DNA of 64,000 bases from an uncultured Porphyromonadaceae bacterium (GTDB lineage Bacteria > Bacteroidota > Bacteroidia > Bacteroidales > Barnesiellaceae): NCBI GenBank assembly GCA_900538555.1, contig UPYI01000014.1, positions 1 through 64,000 on the forward strand. The letters are read 5' to 3'. Positions within the stretch are counted from its first letter, which is position 1, and each line of letters opens with the position of its first letter. The notes under the pieces were generated by a model. That model did not search any database and was not told the DNA's origin. It was given only the letters and a program-made list of their open reading frames with translations. Positions 42,164-52,165 of the stretch are shown piece by piece. The position numbers and the translations under genes were made by a program.

Positions 42164-45100
42164 ATGAAATTAGACAGATTTATAAATCGTCCGGTGCTAT
42201 CGACGGTCATTTCTATTTTGATCGTTATCTTGGGTATTATCGGTCTGGTATCCCTGCCGATTACGCAGTATCCCGATATTGCGCCTCCGACGATTCAGGT
42301 AAGTACGACTTATACGGGTGCGAATGCACAGACGGTGCTGAATAGTGTGATTGCACCGTTGGAAGAGGAAATCAACGGTGTGGAGAACATGGCGTACATG
42401 GTATCTTCGGCAACGAATACCGGTAACGCGACGATCACCGTTTACTTTAAACAAGGCACCGACCCCGATATGGCGGCGGTGAACGTACAGAACCGTGTGG
42501 CGAAAGCTCAGGGTTTCCTCCCGTCGGAGGTTACTCGTGTCGGTGTGATTACGAGCAAGCGTCAGACCAGTATGTTGATGAGTGTCTCGCTGTATAGTGC
42601 TGACGACAAGTACGATTTGCGCTTTTTGGAGAATTACGCCAAGATCAACCTGATTCCGCAGATCCAGCGTGTGCCCGGTGTGGGTGACGCCATGGTGATG
42701 GGTTCGGACTATTCGATGCGTATCTGGCTGAAACCCGATGTGATGGCACAGTACAAACTGATGCCTTCCGATATAACGAATGCCCTTGCCGAACAGAATA
42801 TCGAGGCGGCTCCGGGTCAGTTCGGTGAAAACGGAAACCAATCGTTCCAATACGTGATGAAATATCGCGGACGTTTGCAGACCGAAGAGGAGTTCGAGGA
42901 CATCGTGATACGGGCAAATTCGAACGGTCAGGTGCTGCGTCTGAAAGATGTAGCCCGAATCGAATTGGGACGATTGACCTACGGCTTTACCAACAAGGTG
43001 GACGGACATCCCGGTGTTACGGCGATGATCTTCCAGACCGCAGGGTCGAATGCCACCGAGATTATCAGCAACATTACCGATCTGCTCGAAGCCTCCAAGC
43101 GCGATCTTCCCCCCGGAATGGAAATCGCGATCTTGATGAATACCAACGACTTCTTGCAGGCATCTATCCACGAGGTGATCAAAACCTTGTTGGAAGCATT
43201 CGTGCTGGTGTTCATTGTGGTGTATGTCTTCTTGCAGGACTTCCGTTCGACATTGATTCCCGCTATTGCCATACCGGTGGCGTTGATCGGTACGTTCTTT
43301 GTCTTGTATCTGATCGGATTCAGCATCAACTTGCTGACCCTTTGTGCCATGATTCTGGCTATTGCGATCGTGGTCGATGATGCGATCGTGGTGGTGGAAG
43401 CAGTCCATGCGAAGCTCGACCAAGGGTATAAATCGGCGCGTAAGGCATCTATCGACGCGATGAACGAAATTTCGGGAGCTATCCTTTCGATTACGTTGGT
43501 GATGATGTCCGTGTTTATTCCGGTGAGCTTCATGGGCGGAACATCCGGTATTTTCTATCGCCAGTTCGGTTTGACGATGGCTATATCTATCGCTTTGTCG
43601 GCATTGAACGCCTTGACGTTGAGTCCGGCTTTGTGTGCGATCTTCCTGAAACCTCATCAGGGGGCAGACGGTAAGAAGCCGTCGTTGGTAAGCCGTTTCC
43701 ATACCGCATTCAATGCCGCATACGATGTATTGCTTACCAAATATAAGAAAGGCGTAACTTTCTTTATCAACAAGAAAGTACTTTCGTTCGTGATTGTGGG
43801 AGTGTCGATCGTCCTGTTGGTGGTCTTGATGCGTATCACGCCTACCGGTCTGGTGCCGAACGAAGATACCGGTACTATATTTGCGGTGATCAATACGCCG
43901 CCCGCTACCTCTATGGAAAATACGGAAGCGGCGTTGGATAAACTGGACAGCCTGATTGCCGAAACTCCGGCAATAAAATCGCGGACGCAGATCATGGGTT
44001 ACAGCTTTATTGCCGGACAAGGAAATACTTACGGTACATTTATCTGTAAACTGAAAGACTGGTCGGAACGTGGCAAAGGACAGGATGTAAACTCGGTTGT
44101 GGGATCGTTGTACATGCGGGCGAAAATGGCTATTCCGAATGCCACCGTATTGATATTCGCTCCGCCGATGATTCCCGGATATAGTGTGACGAATGGTTTT
44201 GAGTTGAACTTGCAGGATAAGACGGGCGGTGATCTGGGCCGTTTCTTCGAAATCACGCAGGAGTTCCTGGCGAAGTTGAACGAACGCCCCGAAATCGCTG
44301 CGGCGCAAACTACATTCAACCCTTCGTTCCCGCAATACATGATCGACATCGATGTCGCCAAATGTAAACAGGCGGGAATCAGCCCGAGCCTTATCCTGTC
44401 TACGTTGCAGGGATATTATGGCGGTATGTATATTTCGAACTTCAACCGTTTCGGTAAGTTGTATCGTGTCATGATGCAGGCGGATGCGGAAGACCGTGTC
44501 AGCCCCGAAACCTTGAACCGGATCATGATCCGTAACGGTTCGGATATGGCGCCGATCTCGCAGTACGTTACGTTGCGCAAGGTATATGGTCCCGACAACA
44601 TCAAACGTTTCAACATGTTTACCGCCATATCGGTGAACGGTACGCCGGCTGCCGGTTATACTTCGGGACAGGCGATTCAGGCTATCGAGGAAGTGGCTGC
44701 CGAAACCCTGCCTACCGGATACGGTTATGAGTATTCGGGTATGACCCGTGAAGAGCAGAGTGCCGGAGGTAGTACGACGGCGATTATCTTTGCCTTGTGT
44801 CTGGTATTCGTTTACCTGTTGTTGAGTGCGCAATACGAAAGTTATATCCTGCCGTTGTCGGTAATCCTCACGATTCCGTTCGGTTTGTGCGGTAGCTTTA
44901 TTTTCGCCCAGATGATGGGTGTGGACAACAATATCTATTTGCAGATTGCCTTGATCATGTTGATGGGATTGTTGGCAAAGAACGCGATTTTGATCGTAGA
45001 GTTCGCTCTGGAACGCCGCCGTACGGGTATGTCGATTATCAATGCCGCCGTGCAGGGAGCCATATCCCGTTTGCGCCCGATCTTGATGACCTCGTTGGCA

Positions 45101-45334
45101 ATGATCGTCGGTCTGCTTCCGTTGATGTTCGCATCGGGTGTAGGTGCTGTGGGTAACAGTACGCTGGGAACCGGTGCTGTCGGAGGTATGTTGATCGGTA
45201 TGATATGTCAGGTCTTTATCACTCCTGTGTTGTTTGTCGTGTTCGAGACACTCCAAGAGAAATTCAAACCGATGGAATGGAAAGATTTGGATAATAGCGA
45301 ACTGACACCTGAGATCGAACAGTATTCGAAATAA
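42164..45334 (+). CDS. RND multidrug efflux transporter, HAE1 (AcrB type)
   Basis: A 1056-residue proton-driven pump. Twelve membrane helices in two homologous halves with two large periplasmic loops each; opening FINRPVLSTVISILIVILG is the standard HAE1 start. Proton relay aspartates in AIAIVVDDAIVVVEAV (about 399-414) and the partner lysine in MLMGLLAKNAILIVEFA. Exports drugs, bile salts or similar amphiphiles from the periplasm. Between adaptor (71 bases before) and outer membrane factor. A 1057-codon antisense frame is an artefact. Confidence 0.95.
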   Translation: MKLDRFINRPVLSTVISILIVILGIIGLVSLPITQYPDIAPPTIQVSTTYTGANAQTVLNSVIAPLEEEINGVENMAYMVSSATNTGNATITVYFKQGTDPDMAAVNVQNRVAKAQGFLPSEVTRVGVITSKRQTSMLMSVSLYSADDKYDLRFLENYAKINLIPQIQRVPGVGDAMVMGSDYSMRIWLKPDVMAQYKLMPSDITNALAEQNIEAAPGQFGENGNQSFQYVMKYRGRLQTEEEFEDIVIRANSNGQVLRLKDVARIELGRLTYGFTNKVDGHPGVTAMIFQTAGSNATEIISNITDLLEASKRDLPPGMEIAILMNTNDFLQASIHEVIKTLLEAFVLVFIVVYVFLQDFRSTLIPAIAIPVALIGTFFVLYLIGFSINLLTLCAMILAIAIVVDDAIVVVEAVHAKLDQGYKSARKASIDAMNEISGAILSITLVMMSVFIPVSFMGGTSGIFYRQFGLTMAISIALSALNALTLSPALCAIFLKPHQGADGKKPSLVSRFHTAFNAAYDVLLTKYKKGVTFFINKKVLSFVIVGVSIVLLVVLMRITPTGLVPNEDTGTIFAVINTPPATSMENTEAALDKLDSLIAETPAIKSRTQIMGYSFIAGQGNTYGTFICKLKDWSERGKGQDVNSVVGSLYMRAKMAIPNATVLIFAPPMIPGYSVTNGFELNLQDKTGGDLGRFFEITQEFLAKLNERPEIAAAQTTFNPSFPQYMIDIDVAKCKQAGISPSLILSTLQGYYGGMYISNFNRFGKLYRVMMQADAEDRVSPETLNRIMIRNGSDMAPISQYVTLRKVYGPDNIKRFNMFTAISVNGTPAAGYTSGQAIQAIEEVAAETLPTGYGYEYSGMTREEQSAGGSTTAIIFALCLVFVYLLLSAQYESYILPLSVILTIPFGLCGSFIFAQMMGVDNNIYLQIALIMLMGLLAKNAILIVEFALERRRTGMSIINAAVQGAISRLRPILMTSLAMIVGLLPLMFASGVGAVGNSTLGTGAVGGMLIGMICQVFITPVLFVVFETLQEKFKPMEWKDLDNSELTPEIEQYSK

Positions 45335-45357
45335 TGCCGAAAAGAAAAAATTCAGAT

Positions 45358-46758
45358 ATGAAGAAATCAATCATTATAGGATCATTGTTGGTGGCTCTGT
45401 TTATGAACAGTTGCCATATCTATAAATCGTATAGTCGTCCGGACGAAGTGGACGCTACCGGGTTGTATCGCGACCCGGTAGTTCCGAACGATACGCTGGT
45501 ATCGGATACGACGACGATGGCGGACCTTCCGTGGGAAGAGGTCTTTACCGATCCTCTGCTGCAAAAGCTGATACGGAAAGGGTTGAGCCAGAATGCGAAT
45601 CTGAGAACGGCCGCTCTGCGTGTAAAACAGGCTAATGCCCAGTTGCTGACTGCCAAGATGGCGTATGCACCTACGCTGACGTTGTCGCCGCAGGGAACGG
45701 TGAGCGGAGTACTTACGGGCGATTATAAATCGACCTCGGCTCAATGGGGGTATCAGATCCCGTTATCGGCAAGTTGGGAGATCGACATATTCGGTCGGTT
45801 GCTGAATGCGAAACGGGGAGCCAAAGCTGCCTTGATGCAAAGCGAGGCTTATGAACAGGCTGTGCGTACACAGGTCGTCGCTACGATTGCTACGAGCTAT
45901 TATACGTTGCTGATGCTCGACCGTCAGCTGGCTTTGAGCGAAGAGACTGCCGAAAAATGGGAATTGAATGTACAGACTATGCGTGCGATGAAAGAAGCCG
46001 GTCGTGTGAAAGAATCGGCTGTCGTACAAAGCGAAGCGAACAGCTATATGATTGCGGCTACGTTGCCCGAGTTGCGTTCGTCGATTCGGGAAACGGAGAA
46101 TGCCCTCTCCATTTTGCTGGCAGAGCCTCCCCATGCGATCGAACGCGGACGTCTGGAAGATCAGGTATTGCCCGAAAAATTGAGTGCCGGTGTTCCGGTG
46201 CAGTTGCTGGCTAACCGTCCCGACGTGAAATCGGCAGAGATGAATCTGGCTGTCGCTTACTACAACCGGGGCGCTGCTGCCGCTGCATTCTATCCGCAGA
46301 TCGTTATCAGCGGTCAGCTGGGCTGGACCAATACGTTGGGTGGTCAGATTATGAATCCGGCACAATGGATCGCATCGGCTGTGGGCGCATTGACCCAGCC
46401 GCTGTTGGCACGGGGTGCGAATATTGCCCGCCTGAAAGTGGCGAAGGCTCAACAGGAAGAGGCGCTGATCTCGTTCCAGCAATCTCTTCTGAATGCCGGA
46501 AGCGAGGTGAGCAATGCTTTGCGTCAATATCAGGCTGCCGAAGAAAAGATCGAAAAACGGAAGTTACAGATAAATTCTTTGGAAAAATCGGTGGAATATA
46601 CGCAAGAATTATTAACTTTCGGAACGGCGACCTACCTCGAAGTATTGACGGCTCAGCAATCGTTGCTGAGTGCGCAGCTGTCGGAAGTGTCGGATACCTT
46701 CCAACGGATGAAAGCGGTAGTAACTCTTTATCAGGCGTTGGGCGGCGGCAGAGAGTAA
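45358..46758 (+). CDS. Outer membrane efflux lipoprotein, NodT/OprM type
   Basis: A 466-residue outer membrane factor with a lipobox (ALFMNSC, Cys at about 19) and two OEP repeats. NodT signatures: PWEEVFTDPLLQKLI, SWEIDIFGRLLNAKRGAKA, LLANRPDVKSAEMNLAVAYYN. Start placed at ATG 45358, which gives a proper lipoprotein signal; an earlier ATG at 45334 overlaps the pump stop and adds eight charged residues. Last gene of the RND operon. Confidence 0.93.
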   Translation: MKKSIIIGSLLVALFMNSCHIYKSYSRPDEVDATGLYRDPVVPNDTLVSDTTTMADLPWEEVFTDPLLQKLIRKGLSQNANLRTAALRVKQANAQLLTAKMAYAPTLTLSPQGTVSGVLTGDYKSTSAQWGYQIPLSASWEIDIFGRLLNAKRGAKAALMQSEAYEQAVRTQVVATIATSYYTLLMLDRQLALSEETAEKWELNVQTMRAMKEAGRVKESAVVQSEANSYMIAATLPELRSSIRETENALSILLAEPPHAIERGRLEDQVLPEKLSAGVPVQLLANRPDVKSAEMNLAVAYYNRGAAAAAFYPQIVISGQLGWTNTLGGQIMNPAQWIASAVGALTQPLLARGANIARLKVAKAQQEEALISFQQSLLNAGSEVSNALRQYQAAEEKIEKRKLQINSLEKSVEYTQELLTFGTATYLEVLTAQQSLLSAQLSEVSDTFQRMKAVVTLYQALGGGRE

Positions 46759-46762
46759 AAGA

Positions 46763-46791
46763 GGTCGTACCCCGGTTGGGGTGCGGTCTTC
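46763..46791 (+). terminator. Weak hairpin after the RND operon
   Basis: CGTACCCC-GGTT-GGGGTGCG, 8 bp with one wobble, no T-run. It lies just past the NodT-type gene stop. Confidence 0.4.
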
Positions 46792-46818
46792 ATTCATAAA
46801 ATCTTAAATTTAATAAGT

Positions 46819-47598
46819 ATGATAAGTCCGTTAGCTTATGTAGATCCGGGAGCGAAAATCGGCAAGAATGTTACGATAGCTCCGTTTGCCTATGTCGAAA
46901 AAGGAGTGGAGATAGGCGACGATTGTACGATAATGCCCTATGCAAGCGTTCTGCAAGGAACGATAATGGGACGAGGAAACAAAGTGTATCACGGCGCGAT
47001 ATTGGGTGCAATACCGCAGGATTTCCGATTTAAGGGAGAAGATACTTTGCTTAAAATCGGGGACGACAATACGATCCGGGAGAAGGTGACGATCAACCGT
47101 GCGACTACGCCCGACGGGTGTACGAGCATCGGGAACGGAAGTTTTCTGATGGAAGGCGTACATGTGTCGCACGATACCCGTATCGGCAACGATTGTATTA
47201 TCGGTACGGGCAGCTCCATTGCGGGTGAATGCCGTGTCGATGATAAGGCTATATTGAGCAGCCGTGTTATCCTGCATCAAGGGTGCCATGTCGGTACGTT
47301 GGCTATGGTGAAAGGCGGCAGCCGCGCTACGAAAGATGTGCCTCCGTATATTATTGCGGCGCATAATCCGATTTCGTATTATGGCGTGAACGCAGTGATC
47401 TTGTCGAAATGCGGTTTCTCTCCGGACGTGATCGACGATATAGCCAAAGCCTATCGTCAGGTTTATCAGTGTAATATCAGTCTGGAAAATGCGTTGAGCC
47501 GTATTCGTACGGAAGTGCCTGCCGGACATGAAATACAGACGGTGATCGATTTCTTGGTGCATTCGACTCGCGGAATCATCGCATTGCAGGAACTTTGA
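46819..47598 (+). CDS. LpxA-like UDP-GlcNAc acyltransferase, second paralogue
   Basis: A 259-residue left-handed beta-helix acyltransferase (hexapeptide repeats about 5-185: GAKIGKNVTIAPFAYVEKGV) with the LpxA C-terminal helical domain (about 195-255, ending STRGIIALQEL). LpxA adds the first 3-O-acyl chain to UDP-GlcNAc in lipid A synthesis. The catalytic HxxHD region reads GVHVSHDT; where the standard enzyme has VHQF this one has LHQG. The orthodox lpxA is at 54656 in the lpx cluster, so this copy may use another acyl chain or sugar. Confidence 0.85.
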   Translation: MISPLAYVDPGAKIGKNVTIAPFAYVEKGVEIGDDCTIMPYASVLQGTIMGRGNKVYHGAILGAIPQDFRFKGEDTLLKIGDDNTIREKVTINRATTPDGCTSIGNGSFLMEGVHVSHDTRIGNDCIIGTGSSIAGECRVDDKAILSSRVILHQGCHVGTLAMVKGGSRATKDVPPYIIAAHNPISYYGVNAVILSKCGFSPDVIDDIAKAYRQVYQCNISLENALSRIRTEVPAGHEIQTVIDFLVHSTRGIIALQEL

Positions 47599-47626
47599 TT
47601 GCCCGATAGGAAAGTCTGATTTGTAT

Positions 47627-47669
47627 GAGGCATAACGAGCCGGTTGGAAAACAACCGCCGTTATGCCTC
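47627..47669 (+). terminator. Hairpin after the LpxA-like gene
   Basis: GAGGCATAACG (47627-47637) pairs with CGTTATGCCTC (47659-47669), with inner pairing CGGTT/AACCG. Followed by CTTTTGGG. Confidence 0.6.
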
Positions 47670-47877
47670 GTGCTTTTGGGTACGGCAGACTGTCGGCTGC
47701 CTGTTTGGGGTGGCGACGGGTGGGGTTGGCTGTGGCGTACGGGCGATAAAAGGAGCATTGTCCCGAAAAAATTTTTTTGTCGTCAGATTAGAAATAGTAA
47801 TATGATTATATAGTAAACTATTTGTATAAATCAACAATATTTAGTTGTTTTGTAAAATATTATTAATTTTTCACGAT

Positions 47878-50265
47878 ATGAATAAACAGTTACTTTATTT
47901 GGGAGCCGGATTGGCTCTGCTGGCTCATGCCGGTTTTTCGGCTATGGCTCAATTGCAACCGAAGGTAAGCCTCGTGGCGGAAACGGCGAAAGTACGTAGC
48001 GTCCCGGATGCCGCGGTGATAGAAACCCGAAACTTGTCTTCGAATGTGAAGATGCAGATTTGCCAGGATGAAAAGGGTTTCCGTTTCAAACGTATGGTCA
48101 CAGCGTCGGCAAAGGACGATAAGATAACGTTGCCGGTGCAGGCTCGCCGTGCCGTACTTCGTTCGGAGGAGCAGGGGGATGCTTTGAATGAAAGTTTTGA
48201 AAGCTGGGACGGCAGCGATAATGCATGGCTGCCCGACGGATGGAGTGCGCAGAAAACCGAAGGTTTGGAATATTATAACAGCTGGTTTGTAACCGCTCCG
48301 ACGTTGTATGCTCCGCCAACTGCCGATGGGCAGTATTATGCAGAGATTCTCTATGCTGCCACACCGCAGGACGAATGGTTGATAACGCCCGATGTTACAG
48401 TCGGGGAGAATGATCAATTGTCGTTCTACATTTATTTCCAACCTGCCAATTTCTTCGATATGGGCGACGGTATGGTCGATTGGGATACGATGGAGTTTAT
48501 CGAAAAGAAGATGAACGGCACGATCCAGATTATGATCAGCGTCGAAGGCGGTGAATGGACTTTGTTGCGGGATTTGATGGACGATTATGCGGATATGTCG
48601 CTTATGGACGTATTGACGGTTTCCGGTGCACGTTCTTCCTTGTGGGAGGAGACGGTCGATCTGAGTGAGTATATCGGCAAATCGGTGAAGATCGCTTTCC
48701 GCTATGTTGCCACCGATACGGACTCTGTGTTTCTCGATGCGGTTCGTATAGGCGCACCTGCGCTCGAAGCCGCCTATATGGAACCGATGCCTCATCTGTT
48801 CTGGGGATTCAGTAAGGAGGCGGGTTTTAATGTCATGCCCTATTCTATTGCACAATATCCGGTGTACACTCCGTTGGAATGGATGAATCTGACCGATAAC
48901 CCTGCGGCTTCCTATACATGGAGCTATACGTCCGATCCGGCAACGGGAGAACAGGCGACATCTACCGACGAAAATCTGGTGGTAAGCTATGCCCCGGATT
49001 TCAGTACCGATAAGACCAAACGGAATAACTTTATTCTTCCGCCAACTTTGACCGCTTCGGCTCCCGGCGCGGCATCGGGATCTTATACCGCACCGATAGA
49101 TCTTTTCCAAGTTGGGGGTGAATCTGCCTATCTGTTATCCGAGGACGGTCTGACCAAATTCGGACTTCTTCCTTTCGACCTTTTGAATGAAGGTTTCGGC
49201 ATCATGGCTGTGGAACCGTACGATTTCGGAGAACCTGCCGTTCCTATTTTCGGATACAGTAACCGTACTACCGCCTGGTGGACAAATCATACGTTCCAGG
49301 GGGATGCCGGCGAAAATGACCTCTCGGAAGTCGTAGCGATCAACAATGCTTTATTGGCACCCTCTTCGCCGATGGTTGTTTCCGGATTATGGCTGATGGC
49401 AAAAGGCAATGTGGCGGCAGATGCCGATGTTACATTTACCGCCTCGATTTTCCCGTGCATAGAAGTGGAAGGTGGTTATGTGCCGAGTGAAACGCCTATG
49501 GTAAGTGCTTCGTGTAAGGCTGCCGACATTCTGGTTGCGGAGGGTGGCATGCAGAACCTGCTGACTTTGCCGTTCGACTTCGAATCGCCGGTTGTGCTTG
49601 ACGATACTTATCCGATGTACTTTATCAAAGTTTCGGGATTCAACAATCCGGCTGTGGAATATTTTGCACCGGTTCAATCGTTGTTACCCAACCGTTACGG
49701 ATTTTGCTACGGTTATCTGGATGTGCAGATTACTTTCGCGGGTACGACACGGATTTCTTTATCGCCCCTTGCCAACTTCGAGGGCGATTACGGGGAATGC
49801 TTCAATGCTTTTGCAATCAATCTTGATGCTTGTTATCCGTGGATTTCGCCGGAAGAAAAAACGGTTGAATTCGAAATGGTAGGCGGAGTGAAATCCATCC
49901 ATATCGACAGTTATTATGAAGCGTCGGAGTACACGTTTACGCAGGAGGACGGTTCGGCTTTGCCCGAATGGCTGTCTGTGTCGGGAACCGGTCGTTACAA
50001 TGAGGCTGTATTTGAATTGACGGCTGCCGCCACTACGGTAAATCGCGAATGTACGGTATTGGTTTCGGCTCCCGGTGTCAAGAAAACGGTTTCGGTTTCC
50101 CAGACCTCGGACAATGGTATTGCCGCAGTGACCGGAAATACCGAAGCGGAGATCGAAGGCGTATATACCTTGTCGGGTGTGCGTGTGGATGCTGATGATT
50201 CTTGCCCCGGATTTTATATTGTGAAATATACCGACGGTACGGTTCGTAAGGTGTTTGTGAAATAA
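47878..50265 (+). CDS. Large secreted protein, cleaved-adhesin/choice-of-anchor type, with type IX sorting end
   Basis: A 795-residue exported protein. Signal peptide 1 to about 23 (LALLAHAGFSAMAQ). Residues about 95-240 fit a cleaved-adhesin or choice-of-anchor J jelly-roll: LNESFESWDGSDNAWLPDGW, then QDEWLITPDVTV and the VKIAFRYVATDTDSVFLDAV end. A BACON-like or Ig-like module comes near 650-730 (WLSVSGTGRYNEAVFEL), then a type IX sorting end (IEGVYTLSGVRVD, GFYIVKYTDGTVRKVFVK). Start at ATG 47878, just after the AT-rich leader; an in-frame TTG upstream is unlikely. Confidence 0.82.
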   Translation: MNKQLLYLGAGLALLAHAGFSAMAQLQPKVSLVAETAKVRSVPDAAVIETRNLSSNVKMQICQDEKGFRFKRMVTASAKDDKITLPVQARRAVLRSEEQGDALNESFESWDGSDNAWLPDGWSAQKTEGLEYYNSWFVTAPTLYAPPTADGQYYAEILYAATPQDEWLITPDVTVGENDQLSFYIYFQPANFFDMGDGMVDWDTMEFIEKKMNGTIQIMISVEGGEWTLLRDLMDDYADMSLMDVLTVSGARSSLWEETVDLSEYIGKSVKIAFRYVATDTDSVFLDAVRIGAPALEAAYMEPMPHLFWGFSKEAGFNVMPYSIAQYPVYTPLEWMNLTDNPAASYTWSYTSDPATGEQATSTDENLVVSYAPDFSTDKTKRNNFILPPTLTASAPGAASGSYTAPIDLFQVGGESAYLLSEDGLTKFGLLPFDLLNEGFGIMAVEPYDFGEPAVPIFGYSNRTTAWWTNHTFQGDAGENDLSEVVAINNALLAPSSPMVVSGLWLMAKGNVAADADVTFTASIFPCIEVEGGYVPSETPMVSASCKAADILVAEGGMQNLLTLPFDFESPVVLDDTYPMYFIKVSGFNNPAVEYFAPVQSLLPNRYGFCYGYLDVQITFAGTTRISLSPLANFEGDYGECFNAFAINLDACYPWISPEEKTVEFEMVGGVKSIHIDSYYEASEYTFTQEDGSALPEWLSVSGTGRYNEAVFELTAAATTVNRECTVLVSAPGVKKTVSVSQTSDNGIAAVTGNTEAEIEGVYTLSGVRVDADDSCPGFYIVKYTDGTVRKVFVK

Positions 50266-50318
50266 GTCGGATGATAACGGGAATCCGGACTGTCCGGATT
50301 TGTTCCAAGTGATAAGGA

Positions 50319-50355
50319 GAACGGGGATTTGCCGGTATGCGGCGGATCCCCGTTC
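50319..50355 (+). terminator. Terminator of the secreted protein gene
   Basis: GAACGGGGAT (50319-50328) pairs with ATCCCCGTTC (50346-50355), followed by TTTC. Confidence 0.7.
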
Positions 50356-50425
50356 TTTCAGGTATGGGCGTTTCCTCTCTGGAATACGAGGAGCGGTATT
50401 ATTACAAGTGTAATTGGTTATATGG

Positions 50426-50471
50426 AAAAAGGAGGTCTTTCCCCGAATAGACCGGGGCTTACCTCCTTTTT
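50426..50471 (-). terminator. Terminator of spt
   Basis: 11 bp outer stem AAAAAGGAGGT (50426-50436 with 50461-50471) plus an inner CCCCG/CGGGG stem. T-rich on the minus strand side. Confidence 0.75.
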
Positions 50472-50503
50472 CGGATTTATATTTATTAAGAAGAGAGACG
50501 ATT

Positions 50504-51691
50504 TTATCGGATGATATCCAGTTTCTTGAAGCACTTCTCGATTTTTTCGAGGGCTGTCTCTACCTGAGCCTGTGTATGCGTAGCCATGAGTGAGAAGCGG
50601 ATCAGCGTGCTGTCGGGGGCTACGGCGGGTGCTACTACCGGATTTACGAATATGCCTTCGTCCAGCAGATCGCGGGTGACTTGGAATGTCTTGTTGTTGT
50701 CGCGGATAAACAGCGGGATGATCGGCGTGGAGGTGTTGCCGATCTCGCAACCCATTTCGCGGAATCCTTTCAGGGCGAAATTCGTAATCTCCCACAGGTG
50801 GGCGATGCGTTCCGGCTCGCTTTCCATAATGTCGAGGGCGGCACCTACGGCTGCGGTCGATGCCGGAGTGATGCTTGCGCTGAATATGTAGGAACGGGAA
50901 TTGTGTCGCAGGTAGTTGGCTGTGATCGCGTCGGTAGCGATGAATCCGCCTAACGATGCGAAAGATTTGCTGAACGTTCCCATGATCAGGTCTACATCGT
51001 CGGTGACACCGAAATGGTCGCAAGTACCTTTGCCTTGTTTCCCGAATACGCCGATACCGTGCGCCTCATCGACCATGACGGCGGCATTGTATTTCTTGGC
51101 TAAGGCAACGATCTCGGGAAGATTGGCGACGTCGCCTTCCATCGAGAATACACCGTCGGTAACGATCAGTTTTATTTTGTCGGGCTCGCAGCCTTGCAGT
51201 TGCTTTTCCAACGAAGCCATGTCGTTGTGTTTGTATTTTATGGATTTGGAAAACGACAGCCGTCTGCCTTCGATGATAGATGCGTGGTCGAGTTCGTCCC
51301 ACAAAATATAATCTTCCCGACCGGTCAGGCACGATACGACACCTAAGTTTACCTGAAATCCGGTGGAATAGATAATGGCTTCTTCTTTTCCTACGAATTT
51401 TGCCAACCGGTGTTCCAGAGCTTCGTGAATATCTAATGTTCCGTTCAGGAAGCGAGACCCGGCGCATCCCGTACCGTATTTGCGGGTGGCGGCGATAGCG
51501 GCTTCTTTTATTTTGGGGTGGTTGGTAAGTCCCAGATAACTATTCGAACCGAACATCAACACTTTTTTCCCGTTGATGATGACTTCGGCATCCTGGTCGC
51601 TTTCTATTTTTCTGAAATAAGGGTAAACGCCTAAGGCTTTGGCTTTTTGAGGAGCGTCGTATTTGACAAGTTTTTGTTGTAATAATTTCAT
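50504..51691 (-). CDS. spt: Serine palmitoyltransferase
   Basis: A 395-residue PLP enzyme of the alpha-oxoamine synthase family that joins serine and an acyl-CoA to start sphingolipid synthesis, a hallmark of Bacteroidales. Catalytic lysine K242 in GTFSKSFASLGG, H136 in DELDHASI stacking on PLP, D208 and H211 in DEAHG. KBL and glycine acetyltransferase are close relatives, but the N-terminal VYPYFRKIESDQDAEV and the NSYLGLTNHP loop match Bacteroidetes SPT. Single gene; its leader holds a family 2 repeat. Confidence 0.9.
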   Translation of the reverse strand: MKLLQQKLVKYDAPQKAKALGVYPYFRKIESDQDAEVIINGKKVLMFGSNSYLGLTNHPKIKEAAIAATRKYGTGCAGSRFLNGTLDIHEALEHRLAKFVGKEEAIIYSTGFQVNLGVVSCLTGREDYILWDELDHASIIEGRRLSFSKSIKYKHNDMASLEKQLQGCEPDKIKLIVTDGVFSMEGDVANLPEIVALAKKYNAAVMVDEAHGIGVFGKQGKGTCDHFGVTDDVDLIMGTFSKSFASLGGFIATDAITANYLRHNSRSYIFSASITPASTAAVGAALDIMESEPERIAHLWEITNFALKGFREMGCEIGNTSTPIIPLFIRDNNKTFQVTRDLLDEGIFVNPVVAPAVAPDSTLIRFSLMATHTQAQVETALEKIEKCFKKLDIIR

Positions 51692-51750
51692 ATTTACACA
51701 ATTAATGTAGAATGAGCCGATAAACAGATCGGTTGTTCCCTGATGTTTAT

Positions 51751-51830
51751 AACGTTTTTATTTTGCACCTTTTCTCGCCTCGGCATAGCCCGAACGGGTT
51801 CGGTTCTGCTCCCGGCTTGTCGAAAACGTT
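51751..51830 (-). repeat. Family 2 repeat, one unit, in the spt leader
   Basis: One unit on the minus strand with arms CCGAAC-CC-GTTCGG. It begins 15 bases after the TACTTTTG box at 51852-51845 and ends 60 bases before the spt ATG. Confidence 0.82.
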
Positions 51831-51844
51831 TATTTTTATTTGTA

Positions 51845-51852
51845 CAAAAGTA
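51845..51852 (-). promoter_or_regulatory. -7 promoter element of spt
   Basis: TACTTTTG on the minus strand, exact TAnnTTTG match; TTTC rather than TTTG about 18 bases upstream. Confidence 0.5.
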
Positions 51853-52165
51853 AGTTTTATTTTTTTTACCGAAAAAAATAAAAGGATAAACTTGTGGGGG
51901 TAGGAATGCTTAACGAGGTTTGCTCCGGTTTGATCTGAAAATTTGTTTAATGTAAAGATACATAATTGCTTGCGTTTGTTTTAATTTGATATTGGAACGT
52001 TTTTTTATGGCAAAATCAACCACAAAATCCGTAAAATATACTATGCCCCGAATGTGGTAATATATATATGATAACAAATAAGAGAAAGAAAATGCAATGG
52101 ATATTAAACGAATTTGAAATTTTATTGCGAAATTTGCCAGATATAATTATGTGAAGAAACGTAAT
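51853..52165. other. AT-rich divergent spacer between spt and lpxD
   Basis: Strongly AT-rich, with no gene, repeat or exact -7 box for lpxD on the plus strand. Confidence 0.45.

Noticed and set aside
42197..45370. 1057-codon open frame antisense to the RND pump
   Set aside because: Full overlap with a well-conserved pump gene; the product is His/Arg/Gln-rich low-complexity text, a codon-bias shadow.
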